Below are positions 6,889 to 12,212 of a stretch of 12,212 bases of DNA, one piece after another. The notes below the pieces were generated by a model. That model ran no database searches, was not told the DNA's origin, and saw only the letters and a program-made list of their open reading frames with translations. The stretch is from DATBLE01 sp038248655 (GTDB lineage: Bacteria; Actinomycetota; Thermoleophilia; Gaiellales; Gaiellaceae). Location: NCBI GenBank assembly GCA_038248655.1, contig JBBRXG010000091.1, forward strand, positions 1 through 12,212. Reading direction: 5' to 3'. A program made the translations under genes and the position numbers. Within the stretch, counting starts at the first letter, position 1. Each line of letters opens with the position of its first letter.

Positions 6889-7844
6889 CAGGCGCGGATC
6901 TCCGGGATCGGCCAGAGCCAGAACTCGGGCCCGGCGACGTGCTGGCCCGGCATGTGCAGCGGATACTTCTTGATCCGCGCGTCCTTGCCCGTCCCTCTCA
7001 CGTAGTCGACGCTGTAGGCGCTGCCGAGGACCAGGCGCCCCTTCTCGATCCGGTACTCGTAGCGGTCGAGTCCGCGAACCGGCGGGCCGGCGGTGCGGTT
7101 GCCCTCGGTGTCGTACTGACCGCCGTGACACGGGCAGCCGAAGCCGGCCGGCTGCGCCGGGGTGAGCTTCAGCATCTCGACCCCCGCCTTGTCGGTGACG
7201 ACGCGGCTCGGCTTCGCGTCGACCGGGCCGTTCGGCTGGACGGGACAACCGAGGTGCGCGCAGCGGTTCGACAGGATCGTGAAGCTCGGCTTGTCCTGGA
7301 GCAGGCCGTTGAAGCGGATGTACGCGGTCCGGCGGGAGACCTCGCCCTGCTTCGGGTCCTCGACGAAGGTGGTGATCACGAACTTCCCGGACGGGTAGTC
7401 GGAGAGCGGCCCGAGATCGATGTCCCGGAACTTGTGGCCCTCGAACGCGGAGGCGACCAGCAGACCCACCGGCGGGACGGTGACGACGCCGCCGATCAGC
7501 GCGCCGAGGCCGAGCGTTGCGCCCTCGAGGAACTTGTTCCGCGGAAAGCGCTCGCCGGCATGCGGCAGCGGCGCGCCGGCCTCGCCGACGTTGGCGGGGG
7601 GCGCGGGACCCGACTCTGCGGCCGGGACGGCCTCGGGCGGAGGCGGCGGCTCCGCCTTGCTCATCCCCACCGAGAGGTCGCGGACCCAGAGGAACCCGAA
7701 CAGCAGCATCAGCGCCCCTCCGATCGCCACGGCTGCCCAGCTGACGATCAGGCCGACGAGGAGGCACGCGAGGCCGACGGCGAACCCGACCGGCCACACG
7801 GTCGGGGCGGGAACGTGAGGCCTATCGACCTTCCGCGAATCCAA
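6888..7844 (-). CDS. qcrA: Rieske iron-sulfur subunit of menaquinol-cytochrome c reductase (QcrA)
   Basis: The C-terminal half carries a Rieske 2Fe-2S domain. CAHLGC (C195, H197, C200) and CPCHGG (C237, C239, H240) supply the cluster ligands C195, H197, C237, H240 and the disulfide C200-C239. The N-terminal part has two close hydrophobic helices (about 16-54), a Pro/Ala-rich stretch (65-95) and a third helix (106-132). Three helices before the domain is typical of actinobacterial QcrA, whereas most Rieske proteins have one. The segment before helix three, RFPRNKFLEG, has only a degenerate twin-arginine pattern. I chose the TTG at 7842-7844 because a perfect AAGGAGG ends 10 bases before it. 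A GTG at 7851-7853 is only 1 base from that site. The frame also stays open to a TTG at 7907 that coincides with the -35 box. The product is 318 residues from the chosen start, and 321 from the GTG. Confidence 0.92.
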   Translation of the reverse strand: MDSRKVDRPHVPAPTVWPVGFAVGLACLLVGLIVSWAAVAIGGALMLLFGFLWVRDLSVGMSKAEPPPPPEAVPAAESGPAPPANVGEAGAPLPHAGERFPRNKFLEGATLGLGALIGGVVTVPPVGLLVASAFEGHKFRDIDLGPLSDYPSGKFVITTFVEDPKQGEVSRRTAYIRFNGLLQDKPSFTILSNRCAHLGCPVQPNGPVDAKPSRVVTDKAGVEMLKLTPAQPAGFGCPCHGGQYDTEGNRTAGPPVRGLDRYEYRIEKGRLVLGSAYSVDYVRGTGKDARIKKYPLHMPGQHVAGPEFWLWPIPEIRA

Positions 7845-7854
7845 TCTACTCACG

Positions 7855-7861
7855 CCTCCTT
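7855..7861 (-). promoter_or_regulatory. Strong ribosome binding site of qcrA
   Basis: AAGGAGG on the minus strand is a full match to the anti-Shine-Dalgarno complement. It is 1 base from a GTG and 10 bases from an in-frame TTG. The spacing favours the TTG, although 10 bases is at the long end. It is one of the strongest ribosome binding sites among the minus-strand genes here, fitting qcrA as the first gene of its own transcript. Confidence 0.6.
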
Positions 7862-7877
7862 CTCGCTGACCACCGGG

Positions 7878-7907
7878 ATTCAAACGCTCGCTCGTGCGCG
7901 CTGTCAA
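7878..7907 (-). promoter_or_regulatory. Probable qcrABC promoter
   Basis: On the minus strand a perfect TTGACA (7902-7907) is followed after 18 bases by TTGAAT (7878-7883, four of six consensus -10 bases). A 17-base spacing to TTTGAA is the alternative. The transcript would start near 7871 and give a short leader carrying the AAGGAGG site. It lies in the gap after the ubiD-family gene, so the qcr genes can be expressed separately from the decarboxylase. Confidence 0.5.
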
Positions 7908-7919
7908 CGACGTATCACT

Positions 7920-7935
7920 TGCCGCAACGCGGGCA
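7920..7935 (-). terminator. Weak hairpin after the decarboxylase gene
   Basis: TGCCGC (7920-7925) can pair with GCGGGCA (7929-7935) with one bulged G and a 3-base loop, about 20 bases past the decarboxylase stop. No T-run follows. It could be a weak end of that transcript just before the qcr promoter. Confidence 0.25.
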
Positions 7936-7954
7936 GACTATGACGGATCTCGGG

Positions 7955-9400
7955 TCAGCCCGCACCGAGGTCGTACTCCGGCCAGCGCCGGTCGACGAGC
8001 GCCCTGATCTCGTCGCTCATCTCGATCTCCGGAGGCCATTCGCGCGTGCCCTCGCCGGGCCCCTTGTGCGTGGCGTCGATCCCGAGCTTCCCGCCGACGA
8101 ACTGCATCGTCGGCGCGTGATCGAGGTGGTCGACCGGTCCCTCCGCGATCACGACGTCCCGTTTCGGATCGACGTTGGCCGCCGCCCGGAAGAAGACCTC
8201 CTCGTAGTCGTGGACGTCCACCCACTCGTCGACGACCACGACGCACTTCGTCAGGCTGAGGAGCCCGAGCCCCCAGATCGCGTGCATCACCTTGCGGGCA
8301 TGGCCGGGAAACGCCTTGCGAATGGAGACGATCACGCAGTTGTGGAACGCGCCCGCGACCGGCAGGTCGTAGTCGACGATCTCGGGCACGGACATCCGCA
8401 CCGCCGGCAGGAAGATCCGCTCGGTCGCCTTGCCGAGCCAGGCGTCCTCGGCCGGAGGCTTGCCGACGACGATCGACGGGTAGATCGCGTCGCGTCGCAT
8501 CGTCAGCGCGGTCACGTGGAAGACCGGGAACGGCTCGGGCGGCGAGTAGTAGCCGGTGTGATCGCCGAACGGGCCCTCGGTCCCCTCGTCCCCGCGCTCG
8601 ACGTATCCCTCCAGCACGATCTCGGCGGTGGCCGGGACCTGGAGGTCGACCGTCTTCCCCTGGACCAGCTCCACCGGCTCGCCGCGCAGGAAGCCGGCGA
8701 GCATCAGCTCGTCGATGTGCTTCGGAAGCGGTGCGGAGGCGGCATAGGTCGTCACCGGGTCGAGCCCGAGGCAGACGGCGACCTCCAGCCGTCCCTCGGT
8801 GGCGAGGTAGTCCATCCGGCCGTCCTTGTGGATCTGCCAGTGCATGAAGGTCGAGCGGCAGTCGATCTTCTGCATCCGGTACATGCCGACGTTGCGGGAG
8901 CCGGTCTTCGGGTCGCGCGTGATCACCGCCGGCAGCGTGATGAAGGGCGCGGCGTCGCCCGGCCAGCAGGTCTGGATCGGGAGGGCGTCGAGGTTCACCT
9001 CCTCGCCGGTCAGGACCACCTCCTGACAGCTGCCGCCCCGGACCTCCTTCGGCATCGAGTCGGCGATCGACTTCAGCTTCGCGAGGCCTTTCACCTTCTG
9101 GACGAGCCCCTGGGGGGGCTGCATCTCGAGCACGTCCTCGAGCTTCGCGCCGACGTCGTCGAGCCGCTCGACCCCGAAGGCGAGGCACATCCGCCGCTCG
9201 GTGCCGAACTGGTTGACGAGGAGCGGATGCTGCGAACCCTTCGGCCGCTCGAACAGGAGCGCCGGGCCGCCGGCCTTGACGGTACGGTCGACGATCTCGG
9301 TGATCTCCAGGTGCGGATCGACCTCGGCGGCGACGCGGACGAGCTCGCCCTCGCGCTCGAGCAGCGCGATCCATGCACGGAGGTCGGCCGGGGGCGACAC
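7955..9400 (-). CDS. mqnL: UbiD-family decarboxylase, likely menaquinone decarboxylase (MqnL-like)
   Basis: This 481-residue protein is a UbiD-family decarboxylase that uses prenylated FMN. The family N-terminus DLRAWIALLEREGEL (6-20) is followed by SRNVGMYRMQ (168-177), FMHWQIHKDG (185-194), the active-site signature EGPFGDHTGYY (275-285) and later FPGHARKVMHAIWGLG. In the futalosine route a UbiD homologue (MqnL) with a UbiX homologue (MqnM) removes the ring carboxylate before methylation. The position beside qcr, ubiE, mqnA and mqnC makes that the most likely job. A UbiD acting on another aromatic acid cannot be excluded. MqnM, which supplies the cofactor, is not in the window. The start is a GTG (9398-9400) with no ribosome binding site. 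A TAGACT box 7 bases upstream suggests a leaderless mRNA. A frame of 508 codons on the opposite strand is a shadow. Confidence 0.85.
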   Translation of the reverse strand: MSPPADLRAWIALLEREGELVRVAAEVDPHLEITEIVDRTVKAGGPALLFERPKGSQHPLLVNQFGTERRMCLAFGVERLDDVGAKLEDVLEMQPPQGLVQKVKGLAKLKSIADSMPKEVRGGSCQEVVLTGEEVNLDALPIQTCWPGDAAPFITLPAVITRDPKTGSRNVGMYRMQKIDCRSTFMHWQIHKDGRMDYLATEGRLEVAVCLGLDPVTTYAASAPLPKHIDELMLAGFLRGEPVELVQGKTVDLQVPATAEIVLEGYVERGDEGTEGPFGDHTGYYSPPEPFPVFHVTALTMRRDAIYPSIVVGKPPAEDAWLGKATERIFLPAVRMSVPEIVDYDLPVAGAFHNCVIVSIRKAFPGHARKVMHAIWGLGLLSLTKCVVVVDEWVDVHDYEEVFFRAAANVDPKRDVVIAEGPVDHLDHAPTMQFVGGKLGIDATHKGPGEGTREWPPEIEMSDEIRALVDRRWPEYDLGAG

Positions 9401-9407
9401 GCGCGTC

Positions 9408-9413
9408 AGTCTA
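9408..9413 (-). promoter_or_regulatory. Possible -10 box for a leaderless decarboxylase mRNA
   Basis: TAGACT (TAnnnT pattern) on the minus strand ends 7 bases before the GTG of the decarboxylase gene. That would put the transcript start on or beside the start codon. No good -35 is visible (CAAGGA at 17 bases). The gene lacks a ribosome binding site, which fits leaderless translation as is common in actinobacteria. Confidence 0.35.
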
Positions 9414-9433
9414 GGACACGGCTTCTCAGGTCC

Positions 9434-9461
9434 TTGATAGTCTGATCTGTCCGTCTATAAT
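9434..9461 (+). promoter_or_regulatory. Promoter of the toxin-antitoxin pair, leaderless antitoxin start
   Basis: TTGATA (9434-9439) and a perfect TATAAT (9456-9461) are separated by 16 bases. This is an unusually strong sigma-70-type promoter and a clear AT-rich island in GC-rich DNA. The expected start, 7 bases past the -10, is 9468, exactly the A of the antitoxin ATG. There is no ribosome binding site, so the mRNA is predicted to be leaderless. Confidence 0.75.
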
Positions 9462-9469
9462 AGTCATAT
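9434..9469 (+). repeat. Direct repeats over the toxin-antitoxin promoter (possible operator)
   Basis: ATAGTC occurs at 9437-9442 and 9460-9465, 23 bases apart. The wider segments 9434-9446 and 9457-9469 match at 9 of 13 positions. One copy covers the -35 and the other the -10 and start. Phd/VapB-type antitoxins repress their own promoters, so these could be the binding sites. A spacing of about two helical turns would put both on the same face. The link is inferred. Confidence 0.35.
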
Positions 9470-9770
9470 GATCACAACCTCTATCAGCGAGACGAAGGCC
9501 AGGCTCAGCGCGCTGCTCGACCTCGTCCGGGCCGGCGAGACCGTGACGATCACCGATCGGGGCACGCCGGTGGCGCGGCTCGTTCCCAGCGTGGGCGGCG
9601 GCGGCGCGGACGACGACGAGGCGCGCCTGGCGCGGCTCGAGCGCGCCGGCGTACTCCGACGGCCGAAGCAGAAGCTCGACGTGGAGGCGTTTCTCGCCCG
9701 GCCGCTTGCGAGATCTCGTGAGAGCGTGCTCGAAGCGCTGCTCGAGGAGCGGCGCGAGAGCGAGCGGTGA
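9468..9770 (+). CDS. Phd/YefM-type antitoxin (VapB-like)
   Basis: This 100-residue protein opens with MITTSISETKARLSALLDLVRAGE and continues VTITDRGTPVARLVP (to residue 41). That is the standard N-terminal DNA-binding and dimer fold of Phd/YefM antitoxins, of the subgroup paired with PIN-domain toxins. After a Gly-rich hinge (SVGGGGADDD) come an acidic/basic helix and PKQKLDVEAFLARPLA. The C-terminal segment ends in a charged helix (ESVLEALLEERRESER) and is the likely toxin-neutralising part. At 100 residues it is a little longer than many of its kind. The ATG coincides with the predicted transcript start and there is no ribosome binding site. The stop overlaps the toxin GTG as GTGA. The antitoxin should repress the promoter alone or with the toxin. 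Confidence 0.88.
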   Translation: MITTSISETKARLSALLDLVRAGETVTITDRGTPVARLVPSVGGGGADDDEARLARLERAGVLRRPKQKLDVEAFLARPLARSRESVLEALLEERRESER

Positions 9771-10192
9771 ACTTCTGGGACGCCTCGGCCATCGTCCCCC
9801 TTGCCGTTGCAGAGCCTTCGTCTGCAGAACTGCGTCGCTTCGCAACCGAGCAGCCGGCGATGGTCGTGTGGTGGTCGACCGGCGTCGAGTGTGTCTCGGC
9901 CCTGGCCAGGCGGGAGCGAGCGGGCGCGCTGCCGGCCGACCAGGCCCTGCTCGCACTCGCCACGCTCGATCACCTCGCCACGGCGTGGCAAGAGGTGGCA
10001 CCGGCGGAGTCGCTACGCATGACGGCGCGGCGGATGGTCCGGGTCCACGACCTGCGAGCGGCGAACGCCTTCCAACTCGCTGCCGCCCGGGCGGCAAGCG
10101 AGGAGCGGCCGGAGACACTTCCGATCGTCACGCTCGACCGCCGGCTCGCCCTCGCGGCGAGCCGGGAGGGATTCCGCGTGCTGCCGGCCTGA
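9767..10192 (+). CDS. PIN-domain toxin (VapC-like) with Asn in place of a catalytic acid
   Basis: This 141-residue PIN-domain protein is the toxin partner of the upstream antitoxin and would act as an RNase when freed. Motifs in order are NFWDASAIVPL with D5, STGVECVSAL with E41, LRAANAFQLAAA (96-107) and PIVTLDRRLALAA with D124. The third conserved acid of the family usually lies in an AxDAxxLAAA context. Here that position is N100 (codon AAC, 10064-10066). D95 is nearby but not at the canonical place. Asn might still hold metal weakly, or the toxin may be weakened. The GTG start overlaps the antitoxin stop, and no strong ribosome binding site is seen, so it depends on translation of the antitoxin. 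The frame is otherwise intact and of usual length. Confidence 0.88.
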   Translation: MNFWDASAIVPLAVAEPSSAELRRFATEQPAMVVWWSTGVECVSALARRERAGALPADQALLALATLDHLATAWQEVAPAESLRMTARRMVRVHDLRAANAFQLAAARAASEERPETLPIVTLDRRLALAASREGFRVLPA

Positions 10193-10194
10193 GA

Positions 10195-10218
10195 GATCGG
10201 GCATGCGTGAGCCCGATC
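10195..10218. terminator. Hairpin between convergent genes
   Basis: GATCGGGC (10195-10202) and GCCCGATC (10211-10218) form a perfect 8-bp stem with an 8-base loop. It starts 3 bases after the toxin stop and lies between two converging genes, so it could end both transcripts. No T-run is present on either side, which makes strength uncertain. Confidence 0.6.
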
Positions 10219-10230
10219 GAGCGGGACGAC

Positions 10231-10257
10231 GCCCGTTCAGGTCGCGCGCGGACGGGC
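10231..10257 (-). other. Inverted repeat at the end of the transporter gene
   Basis: GCCCGT (10231-10236) and ACGGGC (10252-10257) form a 6-bp stem spanning the stop codon of the MFS gene (10237-10239). With the neighbouring 8-bp hairpin it may form a compound transcript end. The loop is GC-rich and no T-run is seen. Confidence 0.3.
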
Positions 10258-11907
10258 AGCCGATAGGGCCGCACCGACGACCGCGTCGGCCGCCCTCGCG
10301 CTGGGCGGATGCGACGTGACCGCCTCCAGGAACGCCTCGCGGTCGAGCGCGAAGAGGCGGGCGTCGGTCCTAGCCGTCACCGTCGCCGTCCGCGGAACGT
10401 CTCGAAGGAGCGCGATCTCGCCGAACCCGTCTCCGGGGCCGAGCGAGCCGGCCGGTCGCGCGTCGACCGTCACGTCCAGCTCTCCGTCCGCGACGACGTA
10501 GAAGCGGTCACCAGACGCTCCCTGCTCGATCACCGGAGTCGCTGCGGGAACGTGCACGACCTCGAGCCGGGAGGCAAGCCGCTCGAGCGCGGGCCCCGGA
10601 AGAGGCGCGAAGAGCGGTACCTGCTCGAGCAGCTGGAGCTCCGGTCCGGGGGCGCGCGCCTCGCGGTCGATCTCGAGCAGCCGACGCCAGGTGAGGGCCG
10701 CGAGGGCCGGGAGGACCGCGCCGGTGACGGCGAGCGACCAGCGCACTCCGAACCAGTGGATGAGCACGGGCGCGATCACCGCGCCGAGGCCCATCGTCCC
10801 GACGAGCAGGGTCTCGAGCACGCCGAAGACCCGTCCGACCACCTCCGGCGGAGCGGTCCGCTGGAGCAGCGTCAAGCCGGCGACGTCGACGAGCGTGTTG
10901 CCGAGGCCGACCACCGCGAGCGCCACGAGCGCGAGGGGCATGTTCGGCCAGACACCGATGAGTGCCAGCGGCGCCCCCCAGAGCACGATCCCGAGACCGA
11001 AGTCGGCGGCGAGCCGGCGGCGCCCGACGAGGCCGAACGCGAGCGCCGCTCCGACGAGTCCCCCGACGCCGGAGGCGGCGTTGAGGTAGCCGACAGCGCC
11101 CTCGCCCTTGCGCAGCAGGTCGAGCGCGGTGACGACGATCAACACGCCGAGCGCTCCGGCAACGAGGGTCTGAGCGGCGTAGAGCGAGACGACGACCCGC
11201 AGCCCTCGCTCGACGGCGATCGTTCGGAAGCCGCCGGCCGTGTCACGGAGGAAGCTCGCACGCCCGTCCTCGGCCTCCCGGGCGACGCGGCGCGTTCCGG
11301 CCCGACCGATCGACGCGACGAGCAGACCTCCCCAGAGGAAGGTCCCGGCGGTGACGAACAGCACCACCCCGGCATCGCTGACCGCCAGGAGCAGGCCGCC
11401 GAGCGCCGGCCCGGCGAAGCTCCCGACGCTGTCGATCGTGCTCCGGGCGACGTTGGCTGCGGTGAGCTCGTCGGGTGTGCGCGCGAGCTCCGGCAACGCG
11501 GCCGACTCGGCCGGGAGGAAGGCGGTCGCCAGGATCGACGTGACCCCCGCGAGCGCGTAGACGAGTCCGGGTGGGCCGTCGATCTCGATAACGACGCCCG
11601 CAGCTCCGATCGTCGCCACCCGCGTGAGGCTGGCGGCTGCCATGACGCTGACGCGCGGCAACCGGTCGGCGAGCGTCGATGTGAAGGGCGCAGAGATCGC
11701 CGCGGGAATCGTCCGGATCAGGGTGACGAGGCCGACCGCCTTCGCCCCGCCCTGCTCGTACGCGTAGACCGAGACCGCCACGCTGTACGCCCACTGCCCG
11801 ATCACCGAACCGGCGCCGGCGAGCTGGAGCCGGCGCAGCGCGGGGTTCGAGAAAGCGCCCCTGAACGCAGTCACAGACTCGGCCAACCGCTCCTTGACGA
11901 GCCGCAT
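10237..11907 (-). CDS. MFS transporter fused to a cyclic-nucleotide-binding domain
   Basis: This 556-residue protein has two parts. Residues 20-410 form an MFS-type membrane domain with about 12 helices, in the style of the EntS/MFS_3 efflux group. The loop after helix two reads STLADRLPR (77-85), the usual acidic/basic MFS loop. Residues 430-535 form a cyclic-nucleotide-binding fold: LLEQVPLFAPL, then IEQGASGDRFYVVADGELDV. The phosphate-binding cassette GFGEIALLRDVPRTATV (494-510) carries E497 and R506, which normally contact the cyclic phosphate and ribose. The link suggests transport gated by cAMP or cGMP, but the ligand and cargo are unknown. The ATG (11905-11907) has no good ribosome binding site. 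A later in-frame start cannot be excluded, but residues 1-20 look like a normal cytoplasmic lead-in. It is convergent with the toxin and divergent from the repeat protein gene. Confidence 0.88.
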   Translation of the reverse strand: MRLVKERLAESVTAFRGAFSNPALRRLQLAGAGSVIGQWAYSVAVSVYAYEQGGAKAVGLVTLIRTIPAAISAPFTSTLADRLPRVSVMAAASLTRVATIGAAGVVIEIDGPPGLVYALAGVTSILATAFLPAESAALPELARTPDELTAANVARSTIDSVGSFAGPALGGLLLAVSDAGVVLFVTAGTFLWGGLLVASIGRAGTRRVAREAEDGRASFLRDTAGGFRTIAVERGLRVVVSLYAAQTLVAGALGVLIVVTALDLLRKGEGAVGYLNAASGVGGLVGAALAFGLVGRRRLAADFGLGIVLWGAPLALIGVWPNMPLALVALAVVGLGNTLVDVAGLTLLQRTAPPEVVGRVFGVLETLLVGTMGLGAVIAPVLIHWFGVRWSLAVTGAVLPALAALTWRRLLEIDREARAPGPELQLLEQVPLFAPLPGPALERLASRLEVVHVPAATPVIEQGASGDRFYVVADGELDVTVDARPAGSLGPGDGFGEIALLRDVPRTATVTARTDARLFALDREAFLEAVTSHPPSARAADAVVGAALSAARPRAT

Positions 11908-11954
11908 GAGTCGAGGAGCATCGCAGCCTTCTTTGCATATTTGAAGCGCAGCGG

Positions 11955-11982
11955 GGAAGATCCGGGCTCTGTACCCCGTCTA
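11955..11982 (+). promoter_or_regulatory. Possible ECF-sigma-type promoter of the repeat protein gene
   Basis: GGAAG (11955-11959), 17 bases, then CGTCTA (11977-11982) resembles the GGAAC / CGTC pattern of ECF sigma promoters. The start would be near 11987, giving a leader of about 47 bases with a hairpin and a strong ribosome binding site. No good TTGACA/TATAAT pair serves this gene. TTGAAG at 11941 has no matching -10. This is a pattern match only. Confidence 0.35.
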
Positions 11983-11992
11983 GTAGTCGACC

Positions 11993-12007
11993 GCCGCCAG
12001 AGGCGGC
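11993..12007 (+). other. Leader hairpin upstream of the repeat protein gene
   Basis: GCCGCC (11993-11998) and GGCGGC (12002-12007) form a perfect 6-bp stem with a 3-base loop. GTCGA (11986-11990) and TCGAC (12013-12017) can extend it outward across an internal loop. The structure ends just before the ribosome binding site and could stabilise the mRNA or affect translation. Confidence 0.4.
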
Positions 12008-12018
12008 ACCGATCGACG

Positions 12019-12025
12019 AAGGAGG
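12019..12025 (+). promoter_or_regulatory. Strong ribosome binding site of the repeat protein gene
   Basis: AAGGAGG lies 8 bases before the ATG at 12034, an ideal spacing, and predicts high translation. An ATG at 12026 directly abuts the site, is in a different frame and is too close to be used. Confidence 0.75.
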
Positions 12026-12033
12026 ATGCACAG

Positions 12034-12212
12034 ATGTCGGACGAGCAGATCCAGGATCAGGACGACGTCGAGGCGCTCGAGAAGACCCTTCCCGAGACCG
12101 ACGAGGGCGAGGACGTCGAGGGTCACCGCAACGCGCTCGGCCGGCACTCGGTCGGTCGGGACTCGGTAGGCCGGGACTCGGTCGGCCGCGACTCGGTCGG
12201 CGCGGCCGAGGA
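12034..12212 (+). CDS. Small acidic protein with GRDSV pentapeptide repeats (partial; possible peptide precursor)
   Basis: The first 59 codons are present and the window cuts the gene. The start MSDEQIQDQDD is fixed by AAGGAGG 8 bases upstream. Residues 1-30 are strongly acidic (LPETDEGEDVEG), with no signal peptide or membrane helix. HRNAL then leads into tandem pentapeptides from residue 36: one GRHSV, three GRDSV, then GAAE. The layout of acidic leader, short junction and repeated short units resembles precursors of ribosomally made, modified peptides with several cores. No modifying enzyme, protease or exporter is seen beside it, although the divergent MFS gene is adjacent. It could instead be a structural or metal-binding repeat protein. 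I do not recognise a named family. Confidence 0.7.
   Translation, partial: MSDEQIQDQDDVEALEKTLPETDEGEDVEGHRNALGRHSVGRDSVGRDSVGRDSVGAAE
12139..12198 (+). repeat. Four tandem 15-bp coding repeats (GRDSV units)
   Basis: Four contiguous 15-base units occupy 12139-12153, 12154-12168, 12169-12183 and 12184-12198. Between the last three all changes are silent (GGT/GGC, CGG/CGC, GTA/GTC). The first has His for Asp. A fifth unit starts with Gly and diverges to GAAE. Silent divergence suggests the peptide sequence, rather than the DNA repeat, is being kept. Confidence 0.85.

Noticed and set aside
6889..7797. N-terminal extension of the qcrB frame into qcrA
   Set aside because: Arg/Ala/Pro-rich shadow of qcrA. 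Cytochrome b6 sequence starts at the ATG at 6888.
7919..9445. 508-codon open frame on the plus strand over the decarboxylase gene
   Set aside because: It is fully antisense to a clear UbiD-family gene, has a low-complexity Arg/Leu/Asp/Val composition and no domain. Long antisense frames are expected in GC-rich coding DNA.
9434..10218. Toxin-antitoxin pair as part of a mobile element
   Set aside because: No transposase, integrase, terminal repeats or target duplication is visible. Composition is like the neighbours except for the short AT-rich promoter.
12139..12198. CRISPR array or intergenic repeat
   Set aside because: The 15-bp units are contiguous, in frame and without spacers, and they encode a constant pentapeptide, so this is a coding tandem repeat.

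Overview
The window is GC-rich, densely packed chromosomal DNA. It looks like a high-GC Gram-positive bacterium that respires on menaquinone. The futalosine-route enzymes, a Rieske protein with three predicted membrane helices, GTG/TTG starts and candidate leaderless promoters point to an actinobacterium. The split cytochrome b6 / subunit IV-cytochrome c arrangement is not the usual QcrCAB of mycobacteria and streptomycetes, so a deep branch such as Thermoleophilia is my best guess. That placement is inference, because there is no rRNA here to test it.

Layout: nine genes in a row run leftward on the minus strand from 9400 to the left edge, plus one questionable 27-codon ORF. Transcription order is a UbiD-family decarboxylase (mqnL-like), the Rieske/cytochrome b6/subunit IV-cytochrome c complex (qcrA-qcrB-qcrC), the menaquinone methyltransferase (ubiE/menG), a long-chain polyprenyl diphosphate synthase, chorismate dehydratase (mqnA), a radical SAM protein with unusual cysteine spacing, and an MqnC-type radical SAM enzyme. 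The 5' end of a secreted phosphodiester-glycosidase-like gene follows. Most junctions are stop/start overlaps (ATGA, GTGA or TGATG), so translation is probably coupled. The block makes the quinone ring precursor, the prenyl tail and the final methyl group, next to the complex that oxidises the quinol. MqnB, MqnD, a classical MqnE, the prenyltransferase MqnP and the UbiX-like MqnM are not in the window.

From 9468 to 10192 a plus-strand Phd/VapB-type antitoxin and PIN-domain toxin pair sits behind a near-consensus promoter. That promoter would place the transcript start on the antitoxin ATG. The toxin has Asn where PIN nucleases usually have their third acidic residue. A hairpin separates it from a convergent minus-strand gene (10237-11907) that fuses an MFS transporter to a cyclic-nucleotide-binding domain.

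At the right edge a plus-strand gene starts at 12034 with a strong ribosome binding site. It encodes a short acidic N-terminal region and then tandem Gly-Arg-Asp-Ser-Val pentapeptides before the window cuts it off. Its architecture resembles a leader plus multi-core peptide precursor. With the non-canonical radical SAM protein, it is the best candidate here for something undescribed. No tRNA, rRNA, CRISPR array or insertion sequence was seen. No gene-free stretch exceeds 130 bases.
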